From assembly GCA_035934015.1 (NCBI GenBank), contig DASYYH010000023.1:1-64000 (forward strand): 64,000 nt of DNA, read 5' to 3'. The notes under the pieces were generated by a model that was not told the origin of the DNA, did not search any database, and worked only from the letters and a program-made list of their open reading frames with translations. Below, piece after piece: positions 16,440 to 25,058 of this stretch; within the stretch, counting starts at the first letter, position 1, and every line of letters starts with the position of its first letter. Source of the DNA: Candidatus Acidiferrales bacterium (lineage in GTDB: Bacteria > Acidobacteriota > Terriglobia > Acidiferrales > UBA7541). The translations under genes and the position numbers were made by a program.

Positions 16440-17843
16440 ATGAAAGACGAGCTGAGCTATCTGACTATCAGCGAAGCGGCGGCGCTGCTGCGGCGAAAGA
16501 AACTTTCGCCCGTGGAGCTGACCGAAGCGGCGCTTGAGCGAATTGCGGCGCTGAATCCGCGGCTGAATGCATTCATCACGGTGACGGCGGAGCGCGCACG
16601 GAAGGAAGCGCGAGCGGCGGAGCGGGAGATCGCGCGAGGCAGGCATCGCGGGCCGCTGCACGGCATCCCCATCACGCTCAAGGACAATATCTGGACGGCG
16701 GGCGTGCGGACGACCGCTGGATCGAAAATCCTGCAAGATTTCGTGCCACGCGTGGACGCAGAGGTCGCGAAGAAGTTCACGCAAGCGGGCGGCGTGCTGC
16801 TGGGGAAAACGAACCTGCACGAATTTGCCTATGGAATTACGACCGAGAATCCGCACTACGGGCCGGCGCGGAATCCGTGGAATACGAACTGCATTCCGGG
16901 AGGATCGACGGGCGGCTCCGCCGCAGCGCTGGCGGCGGGAATCGGATTCGCGGCTATCGGGACGGATACGGGCGGGTCCATTCGCATTCCTTCGGCGCTG
17001 TGCGGAATTGTGGGGCTGAAGCCGACCTTTGGGCGCGTGAGCTGCGAGGGAATCGTGCCGCTGGCGCCGACGCTCGATCACGCCGGGCCGATTGCGCGAA
17101 CCGTGGCGGATGTGGCGATCATGCTCGACATTATCGGAAGATGCGACGAAGCCCCGGGAGCGTTTTATCGCGCGGCGCGGGGCGGATGGAAAAAGCGAGG
17201 ACGATTGCGCCTGGGATGGCCGCGCGAATATTTTTTTGAGCGCGCGGATGCGGAGATCACAAAAGCGATTGAAGAAGCGATGAAAGTTTTCAAGGAGCTC
17301 GGCGCGCGAATCGAAGAGGTTTCGGTGCCGCACGCGAAGGAATCCGGTGAACCGAGCACGCAAATCGCGCTGGCGGAGGCGCTGGAATATCACGAAAGCC
17401 AGGGCTATTTTCCGGCGCACGCGACGGAGTATGGCGAGGATGTGCGGAAACGGTTGGAAATGGGCAGCGCCGTGCGGGCGGTGGATTACTTGATGGGACA
17501 GCAGGCGCGGGAAAAATTGCGCGAGGATTTTCGCGCCGCGTTCGAGCGCGTGGATGCCATCGTGGCACCGGCGACGCCGATTGCCGCGCCGCGCATCGGC
17601 GAAGAAAGCGTCAAAGTCAACGGCGAATCGCAGTCGGTTCGCGGGTTGCTGGTCGGCGTGAGCCGTCCGGCGAATTTCACGGGCTTTCCGGCGATTTCCG
17701 TGCCGTGCGGATTCACGCGCAGCGGATTACCCATCGGCATGTCGCTGCACGGGCCGGAGTGGGGCGAAGCGAAGTTATTGAGCATTGCCGCCGCTTACGA
17801 GCGGGCGACGGAGTGGCACAATCGGCATCCGGAATTCAAGTGA
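16440..17843 (+). CDS. Amidase-signature family hydrolase (GatA-like)
   Basis: The 467-residue protein has the complete Ser-cisSer-Lys triad: Lys in GIPITLKDNIWTAG, cis-Ser in PGGSTGGSAAALAAG and nucleophilic Ser in GTDTGGSIRIPSALCG. Members hydrolyse amides or, as GatA, supply ammonia for Glu-tRNA(Gln) amidation. No gatB or gatC is in the window, so GatA cannot be claimed. No signal peptide is seen. It lies 27 bases after lptD and may be read through from it. A hairpin with a T-run follows at 17897-17934. Confidence 0.88.
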   Translation: MKDELSYLTISEAAALLRRKKLSPVELTEAALERIAALNPRLNAFITVTAERARKEARAAEREIARGRHRGPLHGIPITLKDNIWTAGVRTTAGSKILQDFVPRVDAEVAKKFTQAGGVLLGKTNLHEFAYGITTENPHYGPARNPWNTNCIPGGSTGGSAAALAAGIGFAAIGTDTGGSIRIPSALCGIVGLKPTFGRVSCEGIVPLAPTLDHAGPIARTVADVAIMLDIIGRCDEAPGAFYRAARGGWKKRGRLRLGWPREYFFERADAEITKAIEEAMKVFKELGARIEEVSVPHAKESGEPSTQIALAEALEYHESQGYFPAHATEYGEDVRKRLEMGSAVRAVDYLMGQQAREKLREDFRAAFERVDAIVAPATPIAAPRIGEESVKVNGESQSVRGLLVGVSRPANFTGFPAISVPCGFTRSGLPIGMSLHGPEWGEAKLLSIAAAYERATEWHNRHPEFK

Positions 17844-17870
17844 GACGATGGAATTCCATGTCTGGTAGTT

Positions 17871-17965
17871 GTCCGTTTGGATTTTGACTCCCATCCCCCA
17901 GGCTCGACTAGCCGTCTACCTGGGAGACTTTTTTGTGTCACGATCCAGAAAATTCAAAGTGACCC
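17871..17965. repeat. MITE-like element with inverted ends (copy C)
   Basis: The left end GTCCGTTTGGATTTTGAC faces a right end that reads GGGTCACTTTGAATTTTC on the complement. The 95-bp element is non-coding and contains the hairpin/T-run at 17897-17934. Sequence phrases are shared with 4074-4126 and 6126-6170. The parent transposase is not in the window. Confidence 0.5.
17897..17934 (+). terminator. Terminator-like hairpin inside MITE copy C
   Basis: CCCAGG (17897-17902) pairs with CCTGGG (17919-17924), followed after AGAC by six T. A competing inner stem (GGCT/AGCC) is possible. It lies downstream of the amidase gene and may end that transcript. Confidence 0.55.
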
Positions 17966-18088
17966 GCCATTGCCTTTCTCCGGCACGTGCGGATTCAGGG
18001 GTGGTATGCGAAAATTGATTAGGCGCTGAGCGGACGGAATCGGAGCGAGGCACATCCAATGGCGCAACGGAAAGCGTAGGTAAAGAAG

Positions 18089-18952
18089 ATGAAAGTCGGC
18101 GTATTTGCGGCGCTCGTGGCGGGAATCATTTCATTCCTGTCGCCGTGCGTCTTGCCGCTGGTGCCGGGGTACGTTTCGATGCTTTCCGGCGTGGGCGTAG
18201 ACCAACTGCAGCAGGGCAAAAATTCGCGCGGCGCGACGCTCGCGGCGGCGATTGCGTTCGTCATCGGATTTTCGCTGGTGTTCATCGGTTTTGGCGCTTC
18301 GGCGAGCGCGGTGGGAACATTTCTGCAAGAACATAGGACGGAACTCACGCCGCTGGCTGGAGCGCTGATTCTGCTCTTTGGCCTGCACTTGATTGGCTGG
18401 CTCGGGAAGCTTTCGATTCGCGCGGGACTGGTGATCGGCGTGGTTATTGTCGCGGCGGGAATCGCGATGGCGCTCTGGATGAACACGAATTCGAGCGATT
18501 TCCGGCCGGTGCATCTTTTCGCGCTGTCGCTGATTTTTCTGCTGGGGCCAGCGATGACGCGCTGGCTCAACCGCGACGTGCATTTTCGCAATATGGGCGG
18601 GCAGCCGGGCGCGGTGAGCGGATTCCTGATGGGCTTCGCGTTCGCGTTTGGATGGACGCCGTGCATCGGGCCGATTCTGGCGACGGTGCTGACGCTGGCA
18701 GCGACGCAGGGCACGGTGATGCGCGGCGTATTTTTGCTGACGGCATATTCGGCGGGACTGGCGATTCCCTTTTTGCTGACGGCGATCGGGATCGGACAAT
18801 TCCTGAAATTCTATCAGCGCTTCCGACGGCATATTCATTGGGTGGAAGTGTTCAGCGGCGTGCTGCTGCTTGCGGTGGGCGCACTGATTTTTGTGAACCG
18901 GCTGACATGGCTTTCGGGTAAACTGAGCTTTCTGAACCGTTTTTCGAGATAA
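18089..18952 (+). CDS. ccdA: CcdA-type cytochrome c biogenesis / thiol-reductant membrane protein
   Basis: The 287-residue integral membrane protein has six or more helices. The two conserved membrane cysteines are in FLSPCVLPLVPGY and GWTPCIGPIL. CcdA, the equivalent of the DsbD beta domain, carries electrons from cytoplasmic thioredoxin across the membrane. Here the likely acceptors are the TlpA-like lipoprotein 13 bases downstream and the DsbD alpha-like protein at 19941. The MITE with a hairpin separates it from the amidase gene. Confidence 0.92.
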   Translation: MKVGVFAALVAGIISFLSPCVLPLVPGYVSMLSGVGVDQLQQGKNSRGATLAAAIAFVIGFSLVFIGFGASASAVGTFLQEHRTELTPLAGALILLFGLHLIGWLGKLSIRAGLVIGVVIVAAGIAMALWMNTNSSDFRPVHLFALSLIFLLGPAMTRWLNRDVHFRNMGGQPGAVSGFLMGFAFAFGWTPCIGPILATVLTLAATQGTVMRGVFLLTAYSAGLAIPFLLTAIGIGQFLKFYQRFRRHIHWVEVFSGVLLLAVGALIFVNRLTWLSGKLSFLNRFSR

Positions 18953-18965
18953 AGGGAGCATGGCA

Positions 18966-19547
18966 ATGAATCGCATGACAGGAATATTGGCGGCGGGAAT
19001 GCTGGCGGTGATGTCGCTGGGATTTGCAGGATGCGGAGGAGCGGCGCCGGCGAACGCGGGAAATGCGGCGAGCGCAAAGGCCAGCCCCAATGCGAACAAA
19101 CCGAACGAGCCGGACGTCACATTCCAGAAGCTGGATGGCGCGGAATTGCCGCTAGCGAGCCTGAAAGGCAAAGTCGTGCTGGTGAATTTCTGGGCGACAT
19201 GGTGTGCAGCTTGTCAGGATGAGATTCCGTGGATGATCGGCTTCCAGCAGAAATATGCAGACCAGGGATTTACGATTCTTGGCGTGGCGATGGACGACGA
19301 TGGGAAGAAAGTCGTCGACCCGTTCGTGGAGAAGACGCAATTTGACGTCGACGGGCAGAAGATGGCGATGAGCTATCCGATCATCATCGGGAATTACGAT
19401 CTGGCGGAGAAATTCGGCGGGTTGATCGGATTGCCGACGACGATCGTGATTTCGCGCGACGGGAAAGTGGTGAAACGGATCATCGGATTGGTGGACCGCG
19501 GCGAATTGCAAGGGATTATTGAAGACCAACTGAAGCTGCATTCGTAA
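18966..19547 (+). CDS. TlpA/ResA-like thioredoxin-fold lipoprotein
   Basis: The 193-residue protein has a lipobox (LGFAGC), which predicts a lipid-anchored periplasmic protein. An Ala/Asn-rich linker precedes the thioredoxin fold with FWATWCAACQDE (the CxxC redox pair) and the cis-Pro region GLIGLPTTIVISRDG. TlpA/ResA proteins reduce disulfides such as those of apocytochrome c. ATG 18966 is preferred over ATG 18960 because AAGGGAG is then 7 bases upstream. Confidence 0.9.
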   Translation: MNRMTGILAAGMLAVMSLGFAGCGGAAPANAGNAASAKASPNANKPNEPDVTFQKLDGAELPLASLKGKVVLVNFWATWCAACQDEIPWMIGFQQKYADQGFTILGVAMDDDGKKVVDPFVEKTQFDVDGQKMAMSYPIIIGNYDLAEKFGGLIGLPTTIVISRDGKVVKRIIGLVDRGELQGIIEDQLKLHS

Positions 19548-19608
19548 GAATTTTTTTGCCATCTTTCACTGGGCCGGGTGAAGATTTCCGCGAGACTTTC
19601 GAACATTT

Positions 19609-19938
19609 ATGGACGAGCGCGAGTTCCAGAAAAAATGCGAAGATGTGTTCGAGAGCCTGGCGGACCGACTCGCGGAGCTCGGCGACGAGCACGATTTTGA
19701 AGTCGAAGGCGGCAGCGGGAAAATCGAGGTTCAGTTCAGCGATGCGGATGAAACGCGCTTCGTCATCAGCCCGAATTCGCCGGTGCGGCAGATCTGGATT
19801 TCGGCGCTGACGACGAGTTTCAAGCTGGGATGGTCGGATGAGAAGGGCGCGTTTGTGCTGGACAAAACCGGCGAAACGCTGGATCAGGTAATGAGCCGGA
19901 TTTTGAGCCAGCAACTGGGCGCGGCGGTGATGGTATAG
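19609..19938 (+). CDS. cyaY: Frataxin homologue CyaY
   Basis: The 109 residues match the usual CyaY length. An acidic first helix (MDEREFQKKCEDVFESLADRL is split here as two segments, residues 1-10 and 11-21) precedes strands with IEVQFSD, RFVISPNSPVRQIWISA and the closing GETLDQVMSRILSQQLG. CyaY binds iron and tunes Fe-S cluster assembly by IscS; it acts in the cytoplasm. No isc or suf genes are near. It sits between two exported thiol-redox genes, 61 bases after tlpA and 2 bases before the DsbD alpha gene. Confidence 0.88.
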   Translation: MDEREFQKKCEDVFESLADRLAELGDEHDFEVEGGSGKIEVQFSDADETRFVISPNSPVRQIWISALTTSFKLGWSDEKGAFVLDKTGETLDQVMSRILSQQLGAAVMV

Positions 19939-19940
19939 CG

Positions 19941-20531
19941 ATGCGAAGAATTTGCGGCAACGCGATGCGCGGAGTTGCGGGACTTGCAGCCGTGGCGTGT
20001 TTGCTCGCGCTCGGAGGCGTTCACGCGGCGCGTGCGCAAAATCTGCCTGCACCTGCTTCCGTGGCGAAGGCGCAAACATATGTTTCGCTGGAGCCGGTGC
20101 CGCGCGGGAGCACATTCGAGATAGCAGCGGTCGTGCATGTCCTGCCGGGATTTCACATGAATTCGCACAAGCCTTCGGAGGATTATCTGATTCCGACATT
20201 GCTGACGGCGAAGCCACACGCGGGCATCAAGGAAATCGAGACGATTTATCCGCCAGGAATCGACAAGAAGCTCTCGTTTTCGGACAAGCCGCTTTCGGTT
20301 TATACCGGCACATTCACGATTCGTGCGAAATTTTCCGTTGCGGCCAATGCGGCGCTGGGCGCGACGAGCTTGCCATTCACGCTGCAGTATCAGGCTTGCA
20401 ATGAAGATTCGTGCCTGCCGCCGGTGCGAATTCCAGTGATGGCGAAAATTGATGTGGCTCCGGCAGGGACGAAGGCGCGGCAGATGTCGCCGCAGATTTT
20501 CAGCAGCAAGCCAGCCGGCGGCACGAAGTAG
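19941..20531 (+). CDS. DsbD N-terminal (alpha) domain protein
   Basis: The 196-residue exported protein has a signal peptide (about 1-33, ending ARA-Q). The immunoglobulin-like DsbD alpha domain is recognised by VLPGFHMNSHKPSEDYLIP, GTFTIRAKFSV and LQYQACNEDSCLPP with the CX4C redox pair. In one-piece DsbD this domain is fused to a CcdA-like membrane part and a thioredoxin; here those are separate genes in the same cluster. ATG follows the cyaY stop by 2 bases, so coupling is likely. Confidence 0.87.
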   Translation: MRRICGNAMRGVAGLAAVACLLALGGVHAARAQNLPAPASVAKAQTYVSLEPVPRGSTFEIAAVVHVLPGFHMNSHKPSEDYLIPTLLTAKPHAGIKEIETIYPPGIDKKLSFSDKPLSVYTGTFTIRAKFSVAANAALGATSLPFTLQYQACNEDSCLPPVRIPVMAKIDVAPAGTKARQMSPQIFSSKPAGGTK

Positions 20532-20553
20532 TTTTTTCCGCACTCGAAAAAAC
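20531..20553. terminator. A/T-stem hairpin between convergent genes
   Basis: GTTTTTTC (20531-20538) and GAAAAAAC (20546-20553) are perfect complements around 7 bases, giving T-runs on one strand and A-runs on the other. It lies between the stops of the DsbD alpha gene and gltX and could terminate both. Confidence 0.5.
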
Positions 20554-20577
20554 CAATAAGACTGAGCGAAATGCGCG

Positions 20578-22041
20578 CTAAAGCGCGGTGACGTCCGGAA
20601 GAGCGCGGCGGAGGCGCGAGACGACGCGGCCTTTGCCGAGGACGACCATGGTCTCGAAGAGCGGCGGCGCGACGGCGCGGCCCACGATGGCGACACGCGT
20701 GGCGTTGATGAGCAAACCGGCCTTGACGCCTTCGGCTTCGGCGAGCGCGCGGAGAGCGTGGTCGCAGGCATCGTGATTCCAATCGGTGAGGGCCTCGAGC
20801 GCGGCGGCTAACTTCTCGAGCAAATCCGGAAGTTTCGGATCTTTCCAGAATTTTGCGCGCGCTTCGGCGTCGTAATCAAAATCGTCGGAGAAAAATGCGC
20901 GAGCCCATGTGGCGAAATCGGGAAGCAGGCGCGTGCGCGGACGGAGCAAATCGACGGTGTGCGCGAACCAGTCGCGCTCGGCGGCGTCCCAGGCATCGCG
21001 CCAAAGGCCGGTGCGCTGCAATTCGGATTTCACGTAAGGCAGGAGCTCGTCGATGGGAAGTTTCTGAAGATACTGTGCGTTGAACCATTCGAGCTTGGGG
21101 CGATCGAAAATCGCGTTGGTGCGGCTGATGCCGGAAAGCGAAAATCGCGAGATGAGTTCGGACGTACGCAGGAATTCCTCGTCGGAGCCGGTGGACCAGC
21201 CGAGCAGCGCAAGAAAATTGCGGAAGGCTTCGGGCAAAAATCCCTCTTCGGAATAGGAGCCGACGCTCGTGGCGCCGTGGCGCTTGGAGAGGCGCGTGCG
21301 GTCGGCGCCAAGAATCAGCGGCACGTGCGCGAAAATCGGCGCCGGTGCGCCGAGCGCGGCGTAGAGCAGAGCCTGCTTCGGCGTGTTCGAGAGATGATCG
21401 GCGCCGCGAATGATGTGCGTGATGCGCATGTCGATGTCGTCGACGACAGCGCCGAGTTGATACGTCGGCACGCCGGAAGAACGCAGGAGAACGAAGTCCT
21501 CGATTTCGGCGTTCTGCACTTCGCGCGGACCAAAGACCGCGTCTTCGAAGCGCGTCACGCCGGAGCGCGGCGTGGCGAAACGAATGGCGCGCGGCAAGCC
21601 CTGACGCTCTTTTTCCTGGCGCTCGGCGGGCGTCATGTCGCGGCAAGGACACGGCGGCGTGCGCGCGGCTTTTTCCGCGCCTTCTTCGCCTTCGACGACG
21701 GCGTCTGCGCCTGCGTACTGGATGGCCTTGCAATAGCACGCGAAGGCGGCGCCGCTGGCGAGCAGGCGTTCCGCTGCGGCGCGATAGAGATCCATACGCT
21801 GCGACTGGAAGTAAGGACCTTCGTCCCACTGGACGCCGAGCCAGCGCAGGCCTTCGAGAATTCCCTCGACGAGCTCGGGCTTGTTGCGCTCGACGTCCGT
21901 GTCTTCGACGCGCAGAATGAACGTGCCGCCTTCATGGCGCGCGAAAAGCCAATTGAAAAGCGCCGTGCGCGCGCCGCCGACGTGAAGATAGCCCGTGGGC
22001 GACGGAGCGAAGCGAACGCGCGGTTTGGAGCCGGAGGCCAT
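20578..22041 (-). CDS. gltX: Glutamyl-tRNA synthetase
   Basis: The 487-residue class I aminoacyl-tRNA synthetase has RFAPSPTGYLHVGGARTALF (the HIGH equivalent), RVEDTD, and the KMSKS equivalent RLSKRHGATSV. An anticodon-binding helical C-terminus follows. It charges tRNA(Glu) with glutamate in the cytoplasm. ATG 22041 is chosen because AAAGGAA lies about 10 bases upstream and the protein then begins just before the Rossmann fold; TTG 22101 and ATG 22080 are less likely. Convergent with the redox operon. Confidence 0.96.
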   Translation of the reverse strand: MASGSKPRVRFAPSPTGYLHVGGARTALFNWLFARHEGGTFILRVEDTDVERNKPELVEGILEGLRWLGVQWDEGPYFQSQRMDLYRAAAERLLASGAAFACYCKAIQYAGADAVVEGEEGAEKAARTPPCPCRDMTPAERQEKERQGLPRAIRFATPRSGVTRFEDAVFGPREVQNAEIEDFVLLRSSGVPTYQLGAVVDDIDMRITHIIRGADHLSNTPKQALLYAALGAPAPIFAHVPLILGADRTRLSKRHGATSVGSYSEEGFLPEAFRNFLALLGWSTGSDEEFLRTSELISRFSLSGISRTNAIFDRPKLEWFNAQYLQKLPIDELLPYVKSELQRTGLWRDAWDAAERDWFAHTVDLLRPRTRLLPDFATWARAFFSDDFDYDAEARAKFWKDPKLPDLLEKLAAALEALTDWNHDACDHALRALAEAEGVKAGLLINATRVAIVGRAVAPPLFETMVVLGKGRVVSRLRRALPDVTAL

Positions 22042-22142
22042 GCGCAGAGCAGTTCCTTTCGCAATCTGAAAAACGTCCATCTTAGCGGAAGGAGGAGACA
22101 AAATCGAGTGGGGGGCGCGAAGTGGAATTGAGTTGCGGCGCG

Positions 22143-24881
22143 CTATTCGTAACGAAGGGCGACCATAGGATCGACTTTCATGGCGCGGCGGGCGGGGATG
22201 TAGCAGGCGGCGAGCGTCACAACGAGAAGCAGAACCGCGGCACCTGCGAAGGAATGGAAATCCGTCACCGAAATTCCGTAAACCAAACTCGCCAGACCTT
22301 TCGCGAGACCATAGGCAAGGATGATGCCGCCCGCGACACCCAAACTCACAAGCAGCATGCCCTCTCGCAGCACCAACCGCATCACATCCCCGCGCTGCGC
22401 GCCGAGAGCCATGCGTATTCCAATTTCGTGCGTTCTCTGCGACGTGTAATAGGAAATGAGTCCGTAAACGCCTACGAGAGCCAGCAGCAGCGCGAGGCCC
22501 GAAAATGCGGTCAACAGCTGCGTCGTGAACCTGGGCGTTGCGCTCACTTCGGAGACCAGTTCCTCACCGGTCTGCACCTGGCCGACAAACATGTGCCCTG
22601 GGACCATCTGCAACGCAGCTTCGCGCATCGCCGCCGCTATTCCTTTTGGATTCGCTGCGGTGCGCACGAGTGCAGTCGCAACCATCAAAGGAGCTTGCGA
22701 AAAACTGACATACACGGTCGGCTCCGGCGTGTCGCCAGTCGCGAATCGTTTTGGCTCACGAACGATCCCTACAATGGTGTATGAAATGTCTTTGTCGGTA
22801 TATCGGAATCTCGGCTTCCCCTTCAACCCGAGAGGGTCGCGATTCGGCCAGTACGCTTCCGCCATCGCTTCGTTGATGACCGCCACCGGCAACGTCCCGT
22901 TTCGATCCGAATCTGCCAGCCACCGCCCGCGCAGCAGCCTCATATCCATCATGTCGAAGTATGCCGGCGAGACACTGTGCATCGCGGCCGATTGAAACTC
23001 TTCGGCGATACGTCCGCCGCCACTATCGGCCTTAAACTCATCTAAAGTGTGCGCGTGAGGCACCACCGGCAACCAGTCGGTCAAGGCGACTGCTTCCACA
23101 CCGGGCATTGCCGCGAGGCGGTCCTCGAACTGCTCGAAACGAGTCGGTATCGTCGTCTCATCGTTGTCTGGCAGAGACATCCCGTAGGCGTTGTCGATGG
23201 CAACATCCATCGAAAGCAACCGCTCGGGTTGAAACTGGCTGTTCACGGCGAGCAACTTCTGCATGCTGCGCAACATCAATAGCGCGCTAGTTAGCAAGAC
23301 AAGAGCCAACGAGACTTCGACAACCAGCAGCGCGCTCCCCGGCCTGCGCAAGACAGAGCGCGCCGGCGAGGATTTACGCACGCTTCCTGATTTCATCGTT
23401 TCATTCAGATTCGGCCGCGCCAAACGCAGGCTCGGCAGCACGCTGAATACTCCCGCGGCAATTACCGAGAGCAATGCTGCGAAAATCAGCATTCGCGTAT
23501 CCAGCGCCACGGAATCCAGGCGCGGAATGTAAATCGACTGCGGCAGCAGCGCGACGAAAGCGCGCAAACTTGCGTAAGCCAGGAATATGCCCAAAGCGCC
23601 GCCCGTTAGCGCCAGCAGCATCCCTTCGGTCAGCATTTGTCCGATCAACGTCCACCGGCCCGCACCCAGCGTGGCGCGAATTGCCATTTCTCTTTCACGC
23701 GACACCGCGCGGACCAGCAAGAGGTTGCCCACATTCGCGCAGCCGATGAGCAGAATGAACGCGAATGCCGCCAGTAAAACCCACAACGTCGCGCGCACGT
23801 TTTGAATAAGGTCCGAATTCAGCGGGACGACGCTGACATACTCGTCCTTGTAATATTTCGGATACTGCGCGCGAATACGGTCCGCAATGGTGTTGATCTC
23901 TGCCTGCGCTTGAGCCAAGCTCACGCCCGGTTTCAGACGGCCCACAACCCTTAGAACGTTCCCAAACTCAAATCGACTTGCAGTAAATGTCAAATTCACC
24001 CAAACGTCTGGTTTGGCCGCATCCAGCGGATAGGGAAAATCAAAACCTTTCGGCATCACTCCGACGATTGTGTATTGGTAGCGCAAACCAATATCGTTCA
24101 TGGTGAGAGTCTTACCGATGATGTCAGGATCTGCGCCGTAATGCTGCTTCCAGAATGAGTAGCTCAGAATCGCCACATGCGCGAATTGCCACTGGTCGTC
24201 CTTTACCACTCGCACAGCCTCGCTCGCCGTGAATGTGCGTCCGAGGAGTGGCGTCACTTTCAATACGGAGGAAAATTGAGGCGACATTGCGGAGACTGCC
24301 AGACGCTCCTCGGTTCCCCACAATCTGTCAGCAAAAAGCTCATCTCGCGAAGCAGCCATGGCACCGAACGCGGCCATGTCTTCAAAGCTCTTCGCCTGAC
24401 TTTCGAAAATTGGAAACGATCCCTGGATCACCGGAAGGTGTCTTTGCCCCGCTTTGCGGTTCGAATCCCACAGCATCACCAATCGCGACGAGTCCGCGTA
24501 CGGCAACGGGCGTAAGACCAATCCGTAAAGCGCGCTGAACATCGCGGTGTTGGCGCCGATGCCGAGGGCGAGAGTGAGGACGGCGACGGCGGTGAAGCCA
24601 GGAGATTTTCGCAGCATGCGCAGGGCGAAGCGAATGTCCTGCCAGAGCGTTTCAAGAAATGGCAGGCCGCGGCGGTCGCGGTAGGCTTCTTTCGCTTGTT
24701 CCATGCCGCCGGAGGCGATGAGGGCCTGGCGGCGAGCTTCGGTAGGCGTCATGCCGCGGCGGATGTTTTCATCAATGTGCATCTGGAGATGGCTTTCGAG
24801 CTCGTCGGCTAACTCGCGGTCGCGCGTTCGGCGACGAAATAAGCCTGTCAAACGCAACAAGAAGGCGCGAAGGTGTCTCAA
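22143..24881 (-). CDS. ADOP-type orphan MacB/FtsX permease (paralogue 1)
   Basis: The 912-residue protein begins with the ADOP N-terminal region (RDRELADELESHLQMHIDEN, GMTPTEARRQALIASGG). Two MacB periplasmic-core/FtsX halves follow: the first helix at TAVAVLTLALGIGANTAMFS, a membrane block around 370-480, and a C-terminal block with SQRTHEIGIRMALGAQRGDV and PARRAMKVDPMVALRYE. ADOP proteins are permease-only relatives of MacB, expanded in Acidobacteria; the cargo is unknown. No ATPase gene is adjacent. TTG 24881 has AAGGAG 8 bases upstream. Near-identical first 110 residues to the gene at 25059. Confidence 0.92.
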   Translation of the reverse strand: MRHLRAFLLRLTGLFRRRTRDRELADELESHLQMHIDENIRRGMTPTEARRQALIASGGMEQAKEAYRDRRGLPFLETLWQDIRFALRMLRKSPGFTAVAVLTLALGIGANTAMFSALYGLVLRPLPYADSSRLVMLWDSNRKAGQRHLPVIQGSFPIFESQAKSFEDMAAFGAMAASRDELFADRLWGTEERLAVSAMSPQFSSVLKVTPLLGRTFTASEAVRVVKDDQWQFAHVAILSYSFWKQHYGADPDIIGKTLTMNDIGLRYQYTIVGVMPKGFDFPYPLDAAKPDVWVNLTFTASRFEFGNVLRVVGRLKPGVSLAQAQAEINTIADRIRAQYPKYYKDEYVSVVPLNSDLIQNVRATLWVLLAAFAFILLIGCANVGNLLLVRAVSREREMAIRATLGAGRWTLIGQMLTEGMLLALTGGALGIFLAYASLRAFVALLPQSIYIPRLDSVALDTRMLIFAALLSVIAAGVFSVLPSLRLARPNLNETMKSGSVRKSSPARSVLRRPGSALLVVEVSLALVLLTSALLMLRSMQKLLAVNSQFQPERLLSMDVAIDNAYGMSLPDNDETTIPTRFEQFEDRLAAMPGVEAVALTDWLPVVPHAHTLDEFKADSGGGRIAEEFQSAAMHSVSPAYFDMMDMRLLRGRWLADSDRNGTLPVAVINEAMAEAYWPNRDPLGLKGKPRFRYTDKDISYTIVGIVREPKRFATGDTPEPTVYVSFSQAPLMVATALVRTAANPKGIAAAMREAALQMVPGHMFVGQVQTGEELVSEVSATPRFTTQLLTAFSGLALLLALVGVYGLISYYTSQRTHEIGIRMALGAQRGDVMRLVLREGMLLVSLGVAGGIILAYGLAKGLASLVYGISVTDFHSFAGAAVLLLVVTLAACYIPARRAMKVDPMVALRYE

Positions 24882-24914
24882 GGGGCGTCTCCTTTGACGA
24901 AGATGCGAAGAGAA

Positions 24915-24975
24915 TCACTCATAACCATAACGTAAGGCGACCTAGCCTGCGGCGGGCAAGCATAGGATTGACCCG
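24915..24975 (-). pseudogene. Relic of a third ADOP gene's 3' end
   Basis: Between the two ADOP genes the complement reads CGG GTC AAT CCT ATG, then 19 foreign bases (24942-24960), then GTC GCC TTA CGT TAT GGT TAT GAG TGA. Without the insertion this is RVNPMVALRYGYE-stop, the ADOP C-terminal signature (VDPMVALRYE in both neighbours). The insertion, ctagcctgcggcgggcaag, is an imperfect palindrome similar to sequence near 2172-2190. Confidence 0.6.
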
Positions 24976-25058
24976 CCTTCGCCAAATGTGGCTGCGGCCC
25001 TTCCTGCGTCATGGCAAGCGAGCAGGCGCTCATGGTACAGCGAGTTTGTTTGTGTGAC

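Noticed and set aside
16440-17843. Amidase as GatA of the GatCAB complex
   Set aside because: No gatB or gatC in the window and many non-GatA amidases share the triad.
24455-24475. tRNA-like phrase ggttcgaatccc
   Set aside because: It lies within the ADOP coding sequence and no acceptor or anticodon stems could be folded around it.
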